This document shows positions 27,135-34,725 of a stretch of DNA of 64,000 nucleotides, in pieces. The notes below the pieces were generated by a model that searched no databases, was not told the origin of the DNA, and saw nothing but the letters and a program-made list of their open reading frames with translations. The stretch spans positions 2,232,001-2,296,000 of the forward strand of contig JADJQW010000002.1 in assembly GCA_016712535.1 (NCBI GenBank), given 5' to 3'. How positions within the stretch are numbered: position 1 is the first letter of the stretch; every line of letters begins with the position of its first letter. The DNA is from Flavobacteriales bacterium (lineage in GTDB: Bacteria > Bacteroidota > Bacteroidia > Flavobacteriales_F > PHOS-HE28). Both the position numbers and the translations under genes were made by a program.

Positions 27135-27902
27135 TCAGCCCTTCGTCGATCGACCAGCGATCCGGATCAGCTCCAGGAACTGCTCCTCCACGAGCGATGC
27201 GCCGCCGATCAGGCCGCCATTCACATCGGGCTGCGCGAAGAGGCTGTCCGCATTGGTCGGGTTGCAGCTGCCGCCATAGAGGATGGGCACGCGCTCGGCT
27301 ACCGGGGCGCCGTGCATGTGCAGCAGCGCGCGGATGTGCGCATGCATCTCCTGCGCCTGCTCTTTGCTGGCGGTGAGCCCGGTGCCGATGGCCCATACCG
27401 GCTCATAGGCGATCACGATCCGCGCCAGCTCGGCATTGCTGAACCGCGCCAAGGCTCCCTTCATCTGCTCGGTGACCACATCGAAATGGCGCCCGCTGGT
27501 CCGCTCCTCCTGATTCTCGCCGCAGCAGAAGATCGGCGTGAGGCCCTGCGTGAGCAGCGCGGCCGCCTTTTCCCCGATCACCGCGTCGCTTTCGCCGAAG
27601 TACTGCCTGCGCTCGCTATGCCCTACGATGCAGGCTTTCACGCCAAAGCTCTTCAGCATGGTGGCGCTCACCTCGCCCGTGTAAGCGCCCTTCTCCGCTT
27701 GATGGCAATTCTGCGCGGCAACGATGATGCGGGTGCCTTCGCATTTCGCGACAGCCATGGCTAAAAACGGGAAAGGCGGCGCGATGATCACCTCCACCTC
27801 GGGAGCGATGCCACCTGCATGTTCCACCACGGCCGATACCAGCGCCTCAGCGCTCACTCGGTCCGTGTTCATCTTCCAATTGCCCGCTACGATGGTGCGC
27901 AT
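27135..27902 (-). CDS. tpiA: triosephosphate isomerase
   Basis: 255 residues, normal for the family. Catalytic residues are visible: K10 in GNWKMN, H95 in VGHSERR and E167 in AYEPVWAIGTG. The phosphate-binding loops are YGGSCNP and GGLIGGASL. The enzyme interconverts glyceraldehyde 3-phosphate and dihydroxyacetone phosphate in glycolysis. A CATCTTTG -7-like box lies 19 nt upstream of ATG 27902. It is probably the first gene of a tpiA-prmA-giant-protein transcript. Confidence 0.97.
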   Translation of the reverse strand: MRTIVAGNWKMNTDRVSAEALVSAVVEHAGGIAPEVEVIIAPPFPFLAMAVAKCEGTRIIVAAQNCHQAEKGAYTGEVSATMLKSFGVKACIVGHSERRQYFGESDAVIGEKAAALLTQGLTPIFCCGENQEERTSGRHFDVVTEQMKGALARFSNAELARIVIAYEPVWAIGTGLTASKEQAQEMHAHIRALLHMHGAPVAERVPILYGGSCNPTNADSLFAQPDVNGGLIGGASLVEEQFLELIRIAGRSTKG

Positions 27903-27921
27903 AAGGAGTGATTGAGGTCGG

Positions 27922-27929
27922 CAAAGATG
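27922..27929 (-). promoter_or_regulatory. -7-like box before tpiA
   Basis: CATCTTTG on the minus strand (one mismatch to TAnnTTTG), 19 nt before the ATG. Confidence 0.4.
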
Positions 27930-28014
27930 GGCGCCGCAGTGAATGGGGGGCAGTACCGGAATAGTGCTCACCGCGTTGTGCACGTAACCGGCCTCGAGCT
28001 GTCGGCCCCACTCC

Positions 28015-28022
28015 TATCTTCA
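28015..28022 (+). promoter_or_regulatory. -7-like box 4 nt before small membrane protein ATG
   Basis: TATCTTCA, then CGAC, then ATG. Two mismatches at the end of the consensus, but the 4-nt spacing is the same as for several other genes in the window. Confidence 0.25.
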
Positions 28023-28026
28023 CGAC

Positions 28027-28317
28027 ATGGGCTACATGGGCTTCGGCATGAAGAAGGAGGCGTACAGCCGTCCGCCGCGAAGGCACATGGCTTATCTGAA
28101 GCCTTATCTCAGCAAGGAGAAGAGCAAGGACGAGGCATCAACGAGGCGCACTGGCCCATGGAAGCGCCGATTCCAAGAGCAGCCACGCGCACTGCTTCCG
28201 CCTCGAATCGCGCAGGTCATCGCCGTGACCGTTGCATTGGCAGTGGCTGGTACACTCGTGGCACTCTTGGTGAAATTCCTCATCCATATTCTGGATCCGA
28301 AGAACGTCATGTTCTGA
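28027..28317 (+). CDS. small single-pass membrane protein, unknown function
   Basis: 96 residues: a basic, polar N-terminal half (GYMGFGMKKEAYSRPPRR, then many K and R) and one C-terminal membrane helix (about residues 62-88, AQVIAVTVALAVAGTLVALL). The topology predicts a cytoplasmic basic domain anchored in the inner membrane. No family was recognised. Support for it being real comes from the clean helix, the promoter-like box 4 nt upstream and the lack of a competing gene here. It is divergent from tpiA and convergent with the nucleotidyltransferase pieces. Confidence 0.6.
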   Translation: MGYMGFGMKKEAYSRPPRRHMAYLKPYLSKEKSKDEASTRRTGPWKRRFQEQPRALLPPRIAQVIAVTVALAVAGTLVALLVKFLIHILDPKNVMF

Positions 28318-28355
28318 CCCACACGCCCGGGGGGCGCCTTGCATGAGAAAACACC

Positions 28356-28571
28356 CTAGGATCTCCTTCGCTTCAACTCTTGGATATCGAGAAGGTCCTT
28401 CGGGCGCGCCGATCTCAGCTTGCTTTCGATCAGGTCGCTGAACGATAGAACATGGCACTTCATCATGGGTTCTCCTGCCAGATCTTGTTGTTCAGCCCTG
28501 GACCATGCTTCTTCAAAGGAGAAGCCTGGCCGCAAGAAGGTCACTACTTCGACGTCCAGGCCGGGTGTCAT
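28356..28571 (-). CDS. C-terminal half of a nucleotidyltransferase-like protein (split gene)
   Basis: 71 residues resembling the second half of small AbiEii/DUF6036-type nucleotidyltransferases: a LDVEVVTFLRPGFSFEEAW strand-helix and the terminal LSFSDLIESKLRSARPKDLLDIQ helix pair. Its ATG overlaps the stop of the N-terminal half as ATGA (28568-28571). Adding one A to the AAA run just upstream fuses the two halves into a single protein of about 154 residues. So this is either one gene broken by a one-base loss or two coupled pieces; the first is more likely. Confidence 0.55.
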   Translation of the reverse strand: MTPGLDVEVVTFLRPGFSFEEAWSRAEQQDLAGEPMMKCHVLSFSDLIESKLRSARPKDLLDIQELKRRRS

Positions 28572-28819
28572 TTCAAGGTGATGTTCTGCTCGCCTTGGCT
28601 GACCTTCTCCGGGAATGCCTCAACATCAAATCCGATGCTCCGCAATGCAGCTGCGAGCCGATCGAAATTCGCGGGCGTTGGCTCCATCCGGAAATCGAGG
28701 TCAGGTGATTGCCTCTGATAGCCGTGGAAGTTCACCGCCCCGCCTCCGATCAGCAGCATCCGCACGCCATGCCCGTTCGCGGCGCGCAGGAATTGGGTCA
28801 CCTCTTCACCGAAGTGCAT
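28568..28819 (-). CDS. N-terminal half of a nucleotidyltransferase-like protein (split gene)
   Basis: 83 residues with the minimal nucleotidyltransferase core: LLIGGGAVNFHGY, then QRQSPDLDFRM, matching the GG-x(n)-D-x-D catalytic pattern, and a following helix NFDRLAAALRSIGFD. Related proteins act as toxins of AbiE-like or MNT/HEPN systems or as uncharacterised transferases. It ends prematurely at TGA 28568-28570. The missing C-terminal half lies directly downstream, one frame back. It overlaps the 3' end of the small gene upstream by 14 bp. Confidence 0.6.
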   Translation of the reverse strand: MHFGEEVTQFLRAANGHGVRMLLIGGGAVNFHGYQRQSPDLDFRMEPTPANFDRLAAALRSIGFDVEAFPEKVSQGEQNITLK

Positions 28820-29000
28820 CGTGCTTCTTCTCGATCACGAAGTTGCCCTTCCTCCTGCCGCGATCGGGGTCCTCGTTCTCGCGACCATCGAAACTGCGCA
28901 GGAACCACTCCAGCCGGTCACCGGGGGTCAGCGCCATGAACTCACGCTCCCGGCGCGCATTGGCCTCTTCCTTGGTCTCGAAGCGGATGCGCTTGTCCAT
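28806..29000 (-). CDS. small charged protein between lon and the nucleotidyltransferase
   Basis: 64 residues, strongly charged: DKRIRFETKEEANARRERE at the N-terminus, an aromatic LEWFLRSFDG in the middle and a basic tail (RGRRKGNFVIEKKHDALR). No signal or membrane segment. It starts 5 bp after the lon stop and overlaps the nucleotidyltransferase by 14 bp, so the three are probably one transcript. By position it could be the partner (antitoxin-like) of the transferase, but no antitoxin fold is recognisable. Confidence 0.6.
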   Translation of the reverse strand: MDKRIRFETKEEANARREREFMALTPGDRLEWFLRSFDGRENEDPDRGRRKGNFVIEKKHDALR

Positions 29001-29005
29001 GTCGT

Positions 29006-31456
29006 CTACGCCACCTTCAACGCGTTCTCCACCTTTTCCTTCAGGAGCGCGTGCTTCACCACTTCGATCATCTCGGTGACGTAGGTGAAGCGCATGCCCT
29101 TGGTGTAGCGCGCATCGATGTCCTCGATGTCCTTGCGGTTGTCGGCGCTGAGGATGATCTCCTTGATGCCCGCGCGCTTGGCGGCGAGGATCTTCTCCTT
29201 GATGCCGCCCACGGGGAGCACTCGGCCGCGCAGGGTGATCTCGCCGGTCATGGCCGTGAACTTGCGCACCTTCTGCTGGGTGAATGCGCTGGCGATGCTG
29301 GTGAGCATGGTAATGCCGGCTGAGGGGCCATCCTTCGGAGTGGCGCCTTCGGGCACGTGCACGTGCACATTCCAGCGCTTGAACACTTCGGGGTCGAGGC
29401 CGATGATGTCGCTGTGGGCCTTGGTGTACTCGAGGGCGATCACGGCGCTCTCCTTCATCACGTCGCCGAGGTTGCCGGTGAGGGTGAGCTTGCCCTCGCC
29501 CTTGGTGATGCTGGTCTCGATGAAGAGGATGTCGCCGCCGGTGGGCGTCCAGGCCAGTCCGGTGACCACGCCGGCCACATCGTTGCCCTGATACTTGTCG
29601 CGGGCGTGGCTGGGGCCGTAGATCCTCGGCAGGTCATCGATCCCGATCTGCAGGCTGTGCTTCTGCTTGAGGGCGATCTGCTTGGCGCGGTAGCGCACCA
29701 GCTTGGCGATGCGCTTCTCCAGGGTGCGCACTCCGCTCTCATCGGTGTATTGCTCAATGATGGCTTCGAGCAGGCCGGGGGCGAGCTTGAGCTGCTTGGG
29801 CTTGATGCCGTTCTCCTTGAACTGCTTGGGCAGCAGGTGGCGCAAGGCGATCTCGACCTTCTCCTCCTCGGTGTAGCCGTTCACCTCGATGATCTCCATG
29901 CGGTCGCGAAGGGCCGGGTGGATGCTGCTGAGGCTGTTGGCCGTGGCCACGAACATCACGCGGCTCAGGTCGTACTCGATCTCCACGAAGTTGTCGTGGA
30001 AGGCGTTGTTCTGCTCGGGGTCGAGCACTTCGAGCAGCGCGCTGGCGGGGTCTCCCTGGTTGCTGCGGCCCACCTTGTCGATCTCGTCGAGCACGAAGAG
30101 CGGGTTGCTGGTGCCGGCCTTCTTCATGCTCTGGATCAGGCGGCCGGGCATGGCGCCGATGTAGGTCTTGCGGTGGCCGCGGATCTCGGCCTCATCGTGC
30201 AGGCCGCCCAGGCTCATGCGCACGTACTTGCGGCCGAGGGCTTCGGCCATGCTCTTGCCGAGGCTGGTCTTGCCCACGCCGGGAGGACCGTACAGGCAGA
30301 TGATGGGCGCCTTCATGTCGCCCTTGAGCTTGAGCACGGCCAAGTGCTCGATGATGCGCTCCTTCACCTTGTCGAGACCGAAATGGTCGCGGTCGAGGAT
30401 CTTCTGCGCGTGCTTCAGGTCGAACTTGTCGACGCTGTACTCGCCCCAGGGCAATTCCAGCAGCAGCTGCACGTAGTTGTACTGCACGCTGAACTCCGCG
30501 CCGGCCGGGTTCATGCGCTGGAGCTTGGTGAGCTCCTTCTCGAAGACCTCCCCCACTTTCTTGCTCCACTTCTTCAGGGCCGCCTTGCCACGCATGTCGA
30601 AGATCTCCTGCTCGATGGGGTTGCCGCCCAGCTCATCCTGGATGGTCTTCATCTGCTGGTGCAGGAAATACTCGCGCTGCTGACGGTCCACCTCGGTGCG
30701 CACCTTGCTCTGGATCTCGTTCTTCATCTGCAGCATCTGCAGCTCCTTGGTGAGGTGCGCCAGCAGCAGCGAGGCGCGCTCACGGAGGTCGGCCACCTCG
30801 AGCATCTTCTGCTTCTCGGCGACATCCGCATTCATGTTGCTGCTGATGAAATTCACCAGGAAGGAGGGCGAATCGATGTTCTTGATGGCGAACTGCGCCT
30901 CGGTGGGGATGTGCGGGCTCTGCTTGATGATCTCGAGCGAGAGGTCCTTCAGCGAGCTCACCAGCGCCGCGAAGCTCTTGTCGTCCTTGGCGGGGCGGAT
31001 CTCCTCGAACTCCTTCACGCGTGCCGTGAAGTAGGGATCCAGCTTCACCATCTCGATCACCTCGAAGCGCTTCTTGCCCTGGATGATCGCTGTGGTGCTT
31101 CCATCAGGCATGCGCAACATGCGGATGATGGTGGCGATCGTACCCACCTTATTGAGGTCATCGGCGCGGGGCTCTTCGATCTGGCTGTCCTTCTGGCTCA
31201 CCACGCCCAGTGTGCGGTTGCCGCGGTACACATCCTGGATGAGCCGGATGCTGCGGTCGCGGCCCACGGTGATGGGAATGACCACGCCGGGGAAGAGCAC
31301 GGTGTTGCGCAAGGGAAGGATGGGCAATTCAGGCGGCGTGCTCTCCGCATTCATCTGCTCCTCATCCTCGGCGGTGATGAGGGGGATGAGCTCGGTCTCG
31401 TTCTCGATGGCCTCGCTGCTGAACATGTCGGGGCCGCTATGGAGGATGTCGTTCAT
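29006..31456 (-). CDS. lon: ATP-dependent Lon protease
   Basis: 816 residues, full length. The N-terminal LON substrate-binding domain (about 45-250) starts LPILPLRNTVLFPGVVIPI. The AAA+ module has Walker A CLYGPPGVGKTSLGKS and Walker B LFVLDEIDKVG. The C-terminal serine protease domain has the catalytic Ser in EGATPKDGPSAGITM and a Lys in GGIKEKILAAKRAGI. It degrades misfolded and regulatory proteins in the cytoplasm. TACTTTTG, an exact -7 match, lies 28 nt upstream of the ATG. Confidence 0.97.
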   Translation of the reverse strand: MNDILHSGPDMFSSEAIENETELIPLITAEDEEQMNAESTPPELPILPLRNTVLFPGVVIPITVGRDRSIRLIQDVYRGNRTLGVVSQKDSQIEEPRADDLNKVGTIATIIRMLRMPDGSTTAIIQGKKRFEVIEMVKLDPYFTARVKEFEEIRPAKDDKSFAALVSSLKDLSLEIIKQSPHIPTEAQFAIKNIDSPSFLVNFISSNMNADVAEKQKMLEVADLRERASLLLAHLTKELQMLQMKNEIQSKVRTEVDRQQREYFLHQQMKTIQDELGGNPIEQEIFDMRGKAALKKWSKKVGEVFEKELTKLQRMNPAGAEFSVQYNYVQLLLELPWGEYSVDKFDLKHAQKILDRDHFGLDKVKERIIEHLAVLKLKGDMKAPIICLYGPPGVGKTSLGKSMAEALGRKYVRMSLGGLHDEAEIRGHRKTYIGAMPGRLIQSMKKAGTSNPLFVLDEIDKVGRSNQGDPASALLEVLDPEQNNAFHDNFVEIEYDLSRVMFVATANSLSSIHPALRDRMEIIEVNGYTEEEKVEIALRHLLPKQFKENGIKPKQLKLAPGLLEAIIEQYTDESGVRTLEKRIAKLVRYRAKQIALKQKHSLQIGIDDLPRIYGPSHARDKYQGNDVAGVVTGLAWTPTGGDILFIETSITKGEGKLTLTGNLGDVMKESAVIALEYTKAHSDIIGLDPEVFKRWNVHVHVPEGATPKDGPSAGITMLTSIASAFTQQKVRKFTAMTGEITLRGRVLPVGGIKEKILAAKRAGIKEIILSADNRKDIEDIDARYTKGMRFTYVTEMIEVVKHALLKEKVENALKVA

Positions 31457-31484
31457 CGACGGATTGGGGTCAGATTGGCAGGAG

Positions 31485-31492
31485 CAAAAGTA
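31485..31492 (-). promoter_or_regulatory. -7 promoter box for lon
   Basis: The minus strand reads TACTTTTG, an exact TAnnTTTG match, 28 nt before ATG 31456. I saw no heat-shock-type operator. Confidence 0.5.
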
Positions 31493-31585
31493 CCGCCCGC
31501 GCTCCCCGTCGGTCAGACGCGGTTTTCAACAGGCGTTGCCACGCAGGCCAACCATTATGCCGACGCCAAGCGGACTGCCAGATGG

Positions 31586-31996
31586 TCACTTACGGGTGAG
31601 CCAATCCTGCAAGATGATCGTGGCGCTGATGCGGTCGAGCTGCCCTTTCTCGCGCCGGGCCATGCGGCCTTTGCCGCTGTCGAGCAGGGTCTGCTGCGCG
31701 AGCTTGCTGGTGAAGCGCTCATCGGCCAGTTGCACGAAGTGCGCTGGGAATCGCTTCCGCAGCGCATCGGCGAGCAAGCGGACATTCGGGGTCACATCGG
31801 TGTCGCTGCCATCGAGGTTCACGGGCAGGCCGATGACGAAACCGTCCACTTGCTCGCGGGCGCAGTAGTCGACCAGGAAGGGCATGAGGTCCTTGCTCTC
31901 CACGGTTTCCAGCGCCGAGGCGATGATGCGCAGGGGATCGGTGACAGCGAGCCCGGTGCGTTTCAGTCCGAAATCGATGGCTATCACGCGTGGCAT
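31586..31996 (-). CDS. ruvX: putative pre-16S rRNA nuclease / Holliday junction resolvase-like
   Basis: 136 residues. The RNase H-like YqgF fold starts VIAIDFGLKRTGLAVTD (D8 is the first catalytic acid). It continues with DGFVIGLPVNLDGS and VQLADERFTS, and the final acid is in GQLDRISATIILQDWL. The protein is implicated in 16S rRNA 5'-end maturation. It lies upstream of lon on the same strand and is divergent from dapD. A CATCTTTG box sits 4 nt before the ATG. Confidence 0.93.
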   Translation of the reverse strand: MPRVIAIDFGLKRTGLAVTDPLRIIASALETVESKDLMPFLVDYCAREQVDGFVIGLPVNLDGSDTDVTPNVRLLADALRKRFPAHFVQLADERFTSKLAQQTLLDSGKGRMARREKGQLDRISATIILQDWLTRK

Positions 31997-32000
31997 GCCT

Positions 32001-32008
32001 CAAAGATG
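32001..32008 (-). promoter_or_regulatory. -7-like box 4 nt before ruvX ATG
   Basis: The minus strand reads CATCTTTG, then AGGC, then ATG. The same octamer and gap occur before the divergent dapD, which supports a functional element and a leaderless mRNA. Confidence 0.4.
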
Positions 32009-32129
32009 AAGGTTGAGGGTTGGTCCTTCGCTCCGCTCGGACTGACCGGCTACGGGTTGAGACCATCCTGCAACGCGCAAGCTGAGGCAGGGGCCTGCGC
32101 GGCGGCGGCACCCCCCAACCTTCGAATTG

Positions 32130-32137
32130 CATCTTTG
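32130..32137 (+). promoter_or_regulatory. -7-like box 4 nt before dapD ATG
   Basis: CATCTTTG, then CAGC, then ATG 32142. The octamer and 4-nt gap are identical to the divergent ruvX promoter. An upstream in-frame TTG (32127) overlaps it and is therefore rejected as start. Confidence 0.4.
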
Positions 32138-32141
32138 CAGC

Positions 32142-32951
32142 ATGCATGAACTGATCGAGAAAGCGTGGGAGGACCGGAACCTGCTGCGCGATGCGGAGGT
32201 GGTGAACCACATTGAGGCGGTGGTGGAGAAGCTCGACCGCGGCGAAGTGCGGGTGGCGGAGCCCGATGGCGCCGGCGGCTGGCGGGTGAACGATTGGGTG
32301 AAGAAGGCGGTGATCATGTACTTCCCCATCAAGCAGATGCACACGCATGAGGTGGGGCCGCTGGAGTTCCACGACAAGATCCCGCTGAAGCGTCGCTATG
32401 CGCAGCTCGGGGTGCGCGTGGTGCCGCATGCCATCGCGCGGCACGGCAGCTACCTGGCGCCCGGCGTGATCCTGATGCCGAGCTACGTGAACATCGGCGC
32501 GCACGTGGACGAGGGCACCATGGTGGATACCTGGGCCACGGTGGGCAGCTGCGCGCAGATCGGCAAGCACGTACACCTGAGCGGCGGCGTGGGCATCGGC
32601 GGCGTGCTGGAGCCGGTGCAGGCCGCGCCGGTGATCATCGAGGATGGCTGCTTCATCGGCTCGCGCGCCATTGTTGTTGAAGGCGTGCGCGTGTGCAGCG
32701 AGGCGGTGCTCGGCGCCAACGTGGTGCTCACGGCCAGCACGCGCATCATTGATGTGACGGGTCCGGAGCCGGTGGAGATGAAGGGCATGGTGCCGCCGCG
32801 CAGCGTGGTGATCCCAGGCACGGTGCCGAAGCGGTTCGCGGCCGGCGAGTACGGCGTGCCTTGCGCGCTGATCATCGGCCAGCGCAAGGAGAGCACCGAC
32901 AAGAAGACCTCTTTGAACGAAGCGCTGCGCGAGCACAGCGTGGCCGTATGA
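32142..32951 (+). CDS. dapD: 2,3,4,5-tetrahydropyridine-2,6-dicarboxylate N-succinyltransferase
   Basis: 269 residues, the usual length. A helical N-terminal domain (HELIEKAWEDRNLL, with WRVNDWVKKAVIMYFPI) precedes a left-handed beta-helix of hexapeptide repeats (about 105-230: GVILMPSYVNIGAHVDEGT and VGSCAQIGKHVHLSGGVGIG). It carries out the succinyl-CoA-dependent step of lysine/diaminopimelate synthesis, supplying peptidoglycan. dapB, a later-listed gene of the same pathway, is also in this window (58.5 kb), so the pathway is dispersed. Confidence 0.96.
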   Translation: MHELIEKAWEDRNLLRDAEVVNHIEAVVEKLDRGEVRVAEPDGAGGWRVNDWVKKAVIMYFPIKQMHTHEVGPLEFHDKIPLKRRYAQLGVRVVPHAIARHGSYLAPGVILMPSYVNIGAHVDEGTMVDTWATVGSCAQIGKHVHLSGGVGIGGVLEPVQAAPVIIEDGCFIGSRAIVVEGVRVCSEAVLGANVVLTASTRIIDVTGPEPVEMKGMVPPRSVVIPGTVPKRFAAGEYGVPCALIIGQRKESTDKKTSLNEALREHSVAV

Positions 32952-33030
32952 ACCCCGATCTTCGGCAACCACGAAGCACCCGCATGTCCGGCACAGTTTT
33001 CATGGAGGGCCGGCCCAAAATCCAACCCGC

Positions 33031-33843
33031 ATGAGAACATCAGCAATCCTTCTTTCCAGCATCCTGGTCCTGAGCGCTTCCGCCCAGAATGCGTACACCG
33101 CGAAGCAGCGCTTCCTCTATTCCAACGCCAGCGGCACCACGGGCGGCATCACCGTCGAGGTCATGGACGCCATCGGCGAGCTCACCCTCTGCAAATTCAG
33201 GATGAAGGTGACGAACAAGACCGGCGACTACCTTTTCGTTGATCCGAGCCGCTTCCGGTACGTGATGGGCGACGCCGTTGCGCGATTCAAGGAGAAACCC
33301 TTCGTGGTGCGCCCCTTCGACAGTGAGTCGAAGACGCTTGATGCCTATGGCGCAAGCACCTACCAGCACGAGGCGCCGGTGCTCGACTTCGCCGATGGCC
33401 TGCAGATGGCCCCGGGCATGGGCCGCGTGACCGCGATGGATGAGTTCAGCCTGCCTGCCAGCACCAATGCCATGAGCGCCGGTCCGTTCAAGCTCAACCT
33501 GAAGGATCTCTCGAAGGAGACCGACAAGACCGTGGCGCGCTTCAGCGTGCAATACACCGGCAGCGCATTGGGCATCGTTGACCCCAGCCGCATCAGCGTG
33601 AAGCTGCCCAGCGGACAGGCGTTCGCCAATGAGAAGAGCAAGTCGAAGCCCGTGCTGCTGGAGGCGGGCGGCACGGACGATTTCAGCGTGGTGGCTGAGA
33701 TCCCTGCCAAGATCGCCGACATGCAGTTCACCACGCTCACCGTGGCCTGGAACGACGCCTTCACCGAGACCGCCAAAGGGCCGTTCAGCATGGAGGCGTT
33801 GCGGATCGCTGTGGATCAGGAACGCACCAAGAAGGCGAACTGA
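33031..33843 (+). CDS. secreted protein of unknown function
   Basis: 270 residues. A clear signal peptide (AILLSSILVLSASAQ, cleavage near residue 18) is followed by a beta-rich soluble domain, with TLCKFRMKVTNKTGDYLFVD and VAEIPAKIADMQFTTLTVAW as examples. The layout is like an immunoglobulin-type or CARDB-like periplasmic protein, but no family was recognised. It contains few cysteines. It lies 79 bp after dapD and 98 bp before a DUF805 protein; the context does not reveal a role. Confidence 0.7.
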   Translation: MRTSAILLSSILVLSASAQNAYTAKQRFLYSNASGTTGGITVEVMDAIGELTLCKFRMKVTNKTGDYLFVDPSRFRYVMGDAVARFKEKPFVVRPFDSESKTLDAYGASTYQHEAPVLDFADGLQMAPGMGRVTAMDEFSLPASTNAMSAGPFKLNLKDLSKETDKTVARFSVQYTGSALGIVDPSRISVKLPSGQAFANEKSKSKPVLLEAGGTDDFSVVAEIPAKIADMQFTTLTVAWNDAFTETAKGPFSMEALRIAVDQERTKKAN

Positions 33844-33941
33844 GGCCGGGATTCACCGAGGCCGACCTTTATCGATGCGCAGGTGCTGATGCTCTGCGCG
33901 GCATTCACTATCCTTGCGAAGAACCAAACCCCTTCCCAATC

Positions 33942-34316
33942 ATGAACTGGTACCTCAAAGCACTGAAGAATTACGTCGGTTTCAGCGGTCGAGCGCGCCG
34001 CAAGGAGTACTGGATGTTCACGCTCTTCAACATCATCTTCGCGGTAGCGGCGATGGTGCTGGACAATGTGGCCGGCTTGGCGAGCCCGATGACGGGCTAC
34101 GGCCCGATCTATGGCCTCTATGCGCTGGCTATGCTTCTCCCCGGCCTCGCCGTGGCGGTGCGTCGCCTGCACGATGTGGGCAAGAGCGGCTGGTTCATCC
34201 TGATCGCGCTCATTCCGCTCATCGGCGCCATCTGGCTCCTGGTGCTCCTTTGCACCGACAGCAAGCCAGGGGCGAACGAGTATGGTGCGAATCCGAAGGA
34301 GGGCGCCGTGGCCTGA
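33942..34316 (+). CDS. DUF805 inner-membrane protein (YhaH-like)
   Basis: 124 residues with three to four membrane helices. The DUF805 pattern is clear: NYVGFSGRARRKEYWMFTLF at the N-terminus, LAVAVRRLHDVGKSGWFIL in the middle and a final helix ending LLCTDSKPGANEYG. The family's role is not established. A TATCCTTG sequence 25 nt upstream (33909-33916) is a one-mismatch -7 candidate. A strong hairpin follows the stop codon. Confidence 0.88.
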   Translation: MNWYLKALKNYVGFSGRARRKEYWMFTLFNIIFAVAAMVLDNVAGLASPMTGYGPIYGLYALAMLLPGLAVAVRRLHDVGKSGWFILIALIPLIGAIWLLVLLCTDSKPGANEYGANPKEGAVA

Positions 34317-34338
34317 GTCGCCTTCAACCTCGCGCTTG

Positions 34339-34373
34339 AAAGGGCTGTCCGCAAGGACGGCCCTTTCTCTTTC
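34339..34373 (+). terminator. intrinsic terminator after DUF805 gene
   Basis: A 12-bp stem (34339-34350 paired with 34355-34366, one G-U pair) with a GCAA tetraloop, followed by a pyrimidine run CTCTTTC. This is the best rho-independent terminator I see in the window. Confidence 0.75.
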
Positions 34374-34437
34374 GGCACCGGCTGCCAACGACCAAGGGTC
34401 GTGCCTCAAGTTGATCAGTCGGTATTCAAATGCGTTT

Positions 34438-34463
34438 CCACCTTTTCCTTGATGAAAAGGTGG
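34438..34463. repeat. perfect 10-bp palindrome, candidate dispersed REP-like element
   Basis: CCACCTTTTC, a 6-nt loop (CTTGAT) and the exact complement GAAAAGGTGG. It is followed by an A-rich flank (AGCCAAAAATCAA). It is symmetrical rather than terminator-like and lies isolated in an intergenic gap. I have the impression that similar hairpins are dispersed in Bacteroidota intergenic DNA; only one copy is seen in this window. Confidence 0.45.
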
Positions 34464-34688
34464 AGCCAAAAATCAACCACGATCCAAGTCCAGGCGGCTC
34501 GGCTACCACACCGGCTCTACGCACATGCACGCCGACCGCCTGTCCCGCGCGGATCGTGGACACCCACCGCACGTGGCAGTTGCGCGCTCATCTGCGCATC
34601 ACCAATTCGTGCTTTCAAGCCTGTCGCGCTTCAGCAAATACGGAAAGCACCCTTCTGGCACATCAGAACCTAGACACGGAGGCGTGGC

Positions 34689-34696
34689 TACATTCG
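34689..34696 (+). promoter_or_regulatory. -7-like box before dihydrolipoyl dehydrogenase
   Basis: TACATTCG (one mismatch to TAnnTTTG), 29 nt before ATG 34726. Confidence 0.35.
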
Positions 34697-34725
34697 CCCG
34701 CCCGAAACGGGCCATTCCAATCACC

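Larger units (their letters stand above)
34317..34725. other. 409-bp gene-free stretch
   Basis: It holds the terminator (34339-34373), a perfect palindrome (34438-34463) and a TACATTCG -7-like box (34689-34696). Open frames across it have no recognisable protein features and no homology-like patterns. The 34470-34680 part shows nothing I can assign; a small RNA or remnant gene cannot be excluded. Confidence 0.5.

Noticed and set aside
29357..32149. Long plus-strand open frame (about 930 codons) opposite lon and ruvX
   Set aside because: It is the antisense of two certain genes, has highly biased His/Val/Leu composition without domain features, and arises because GC-rich codons rarely give stops.
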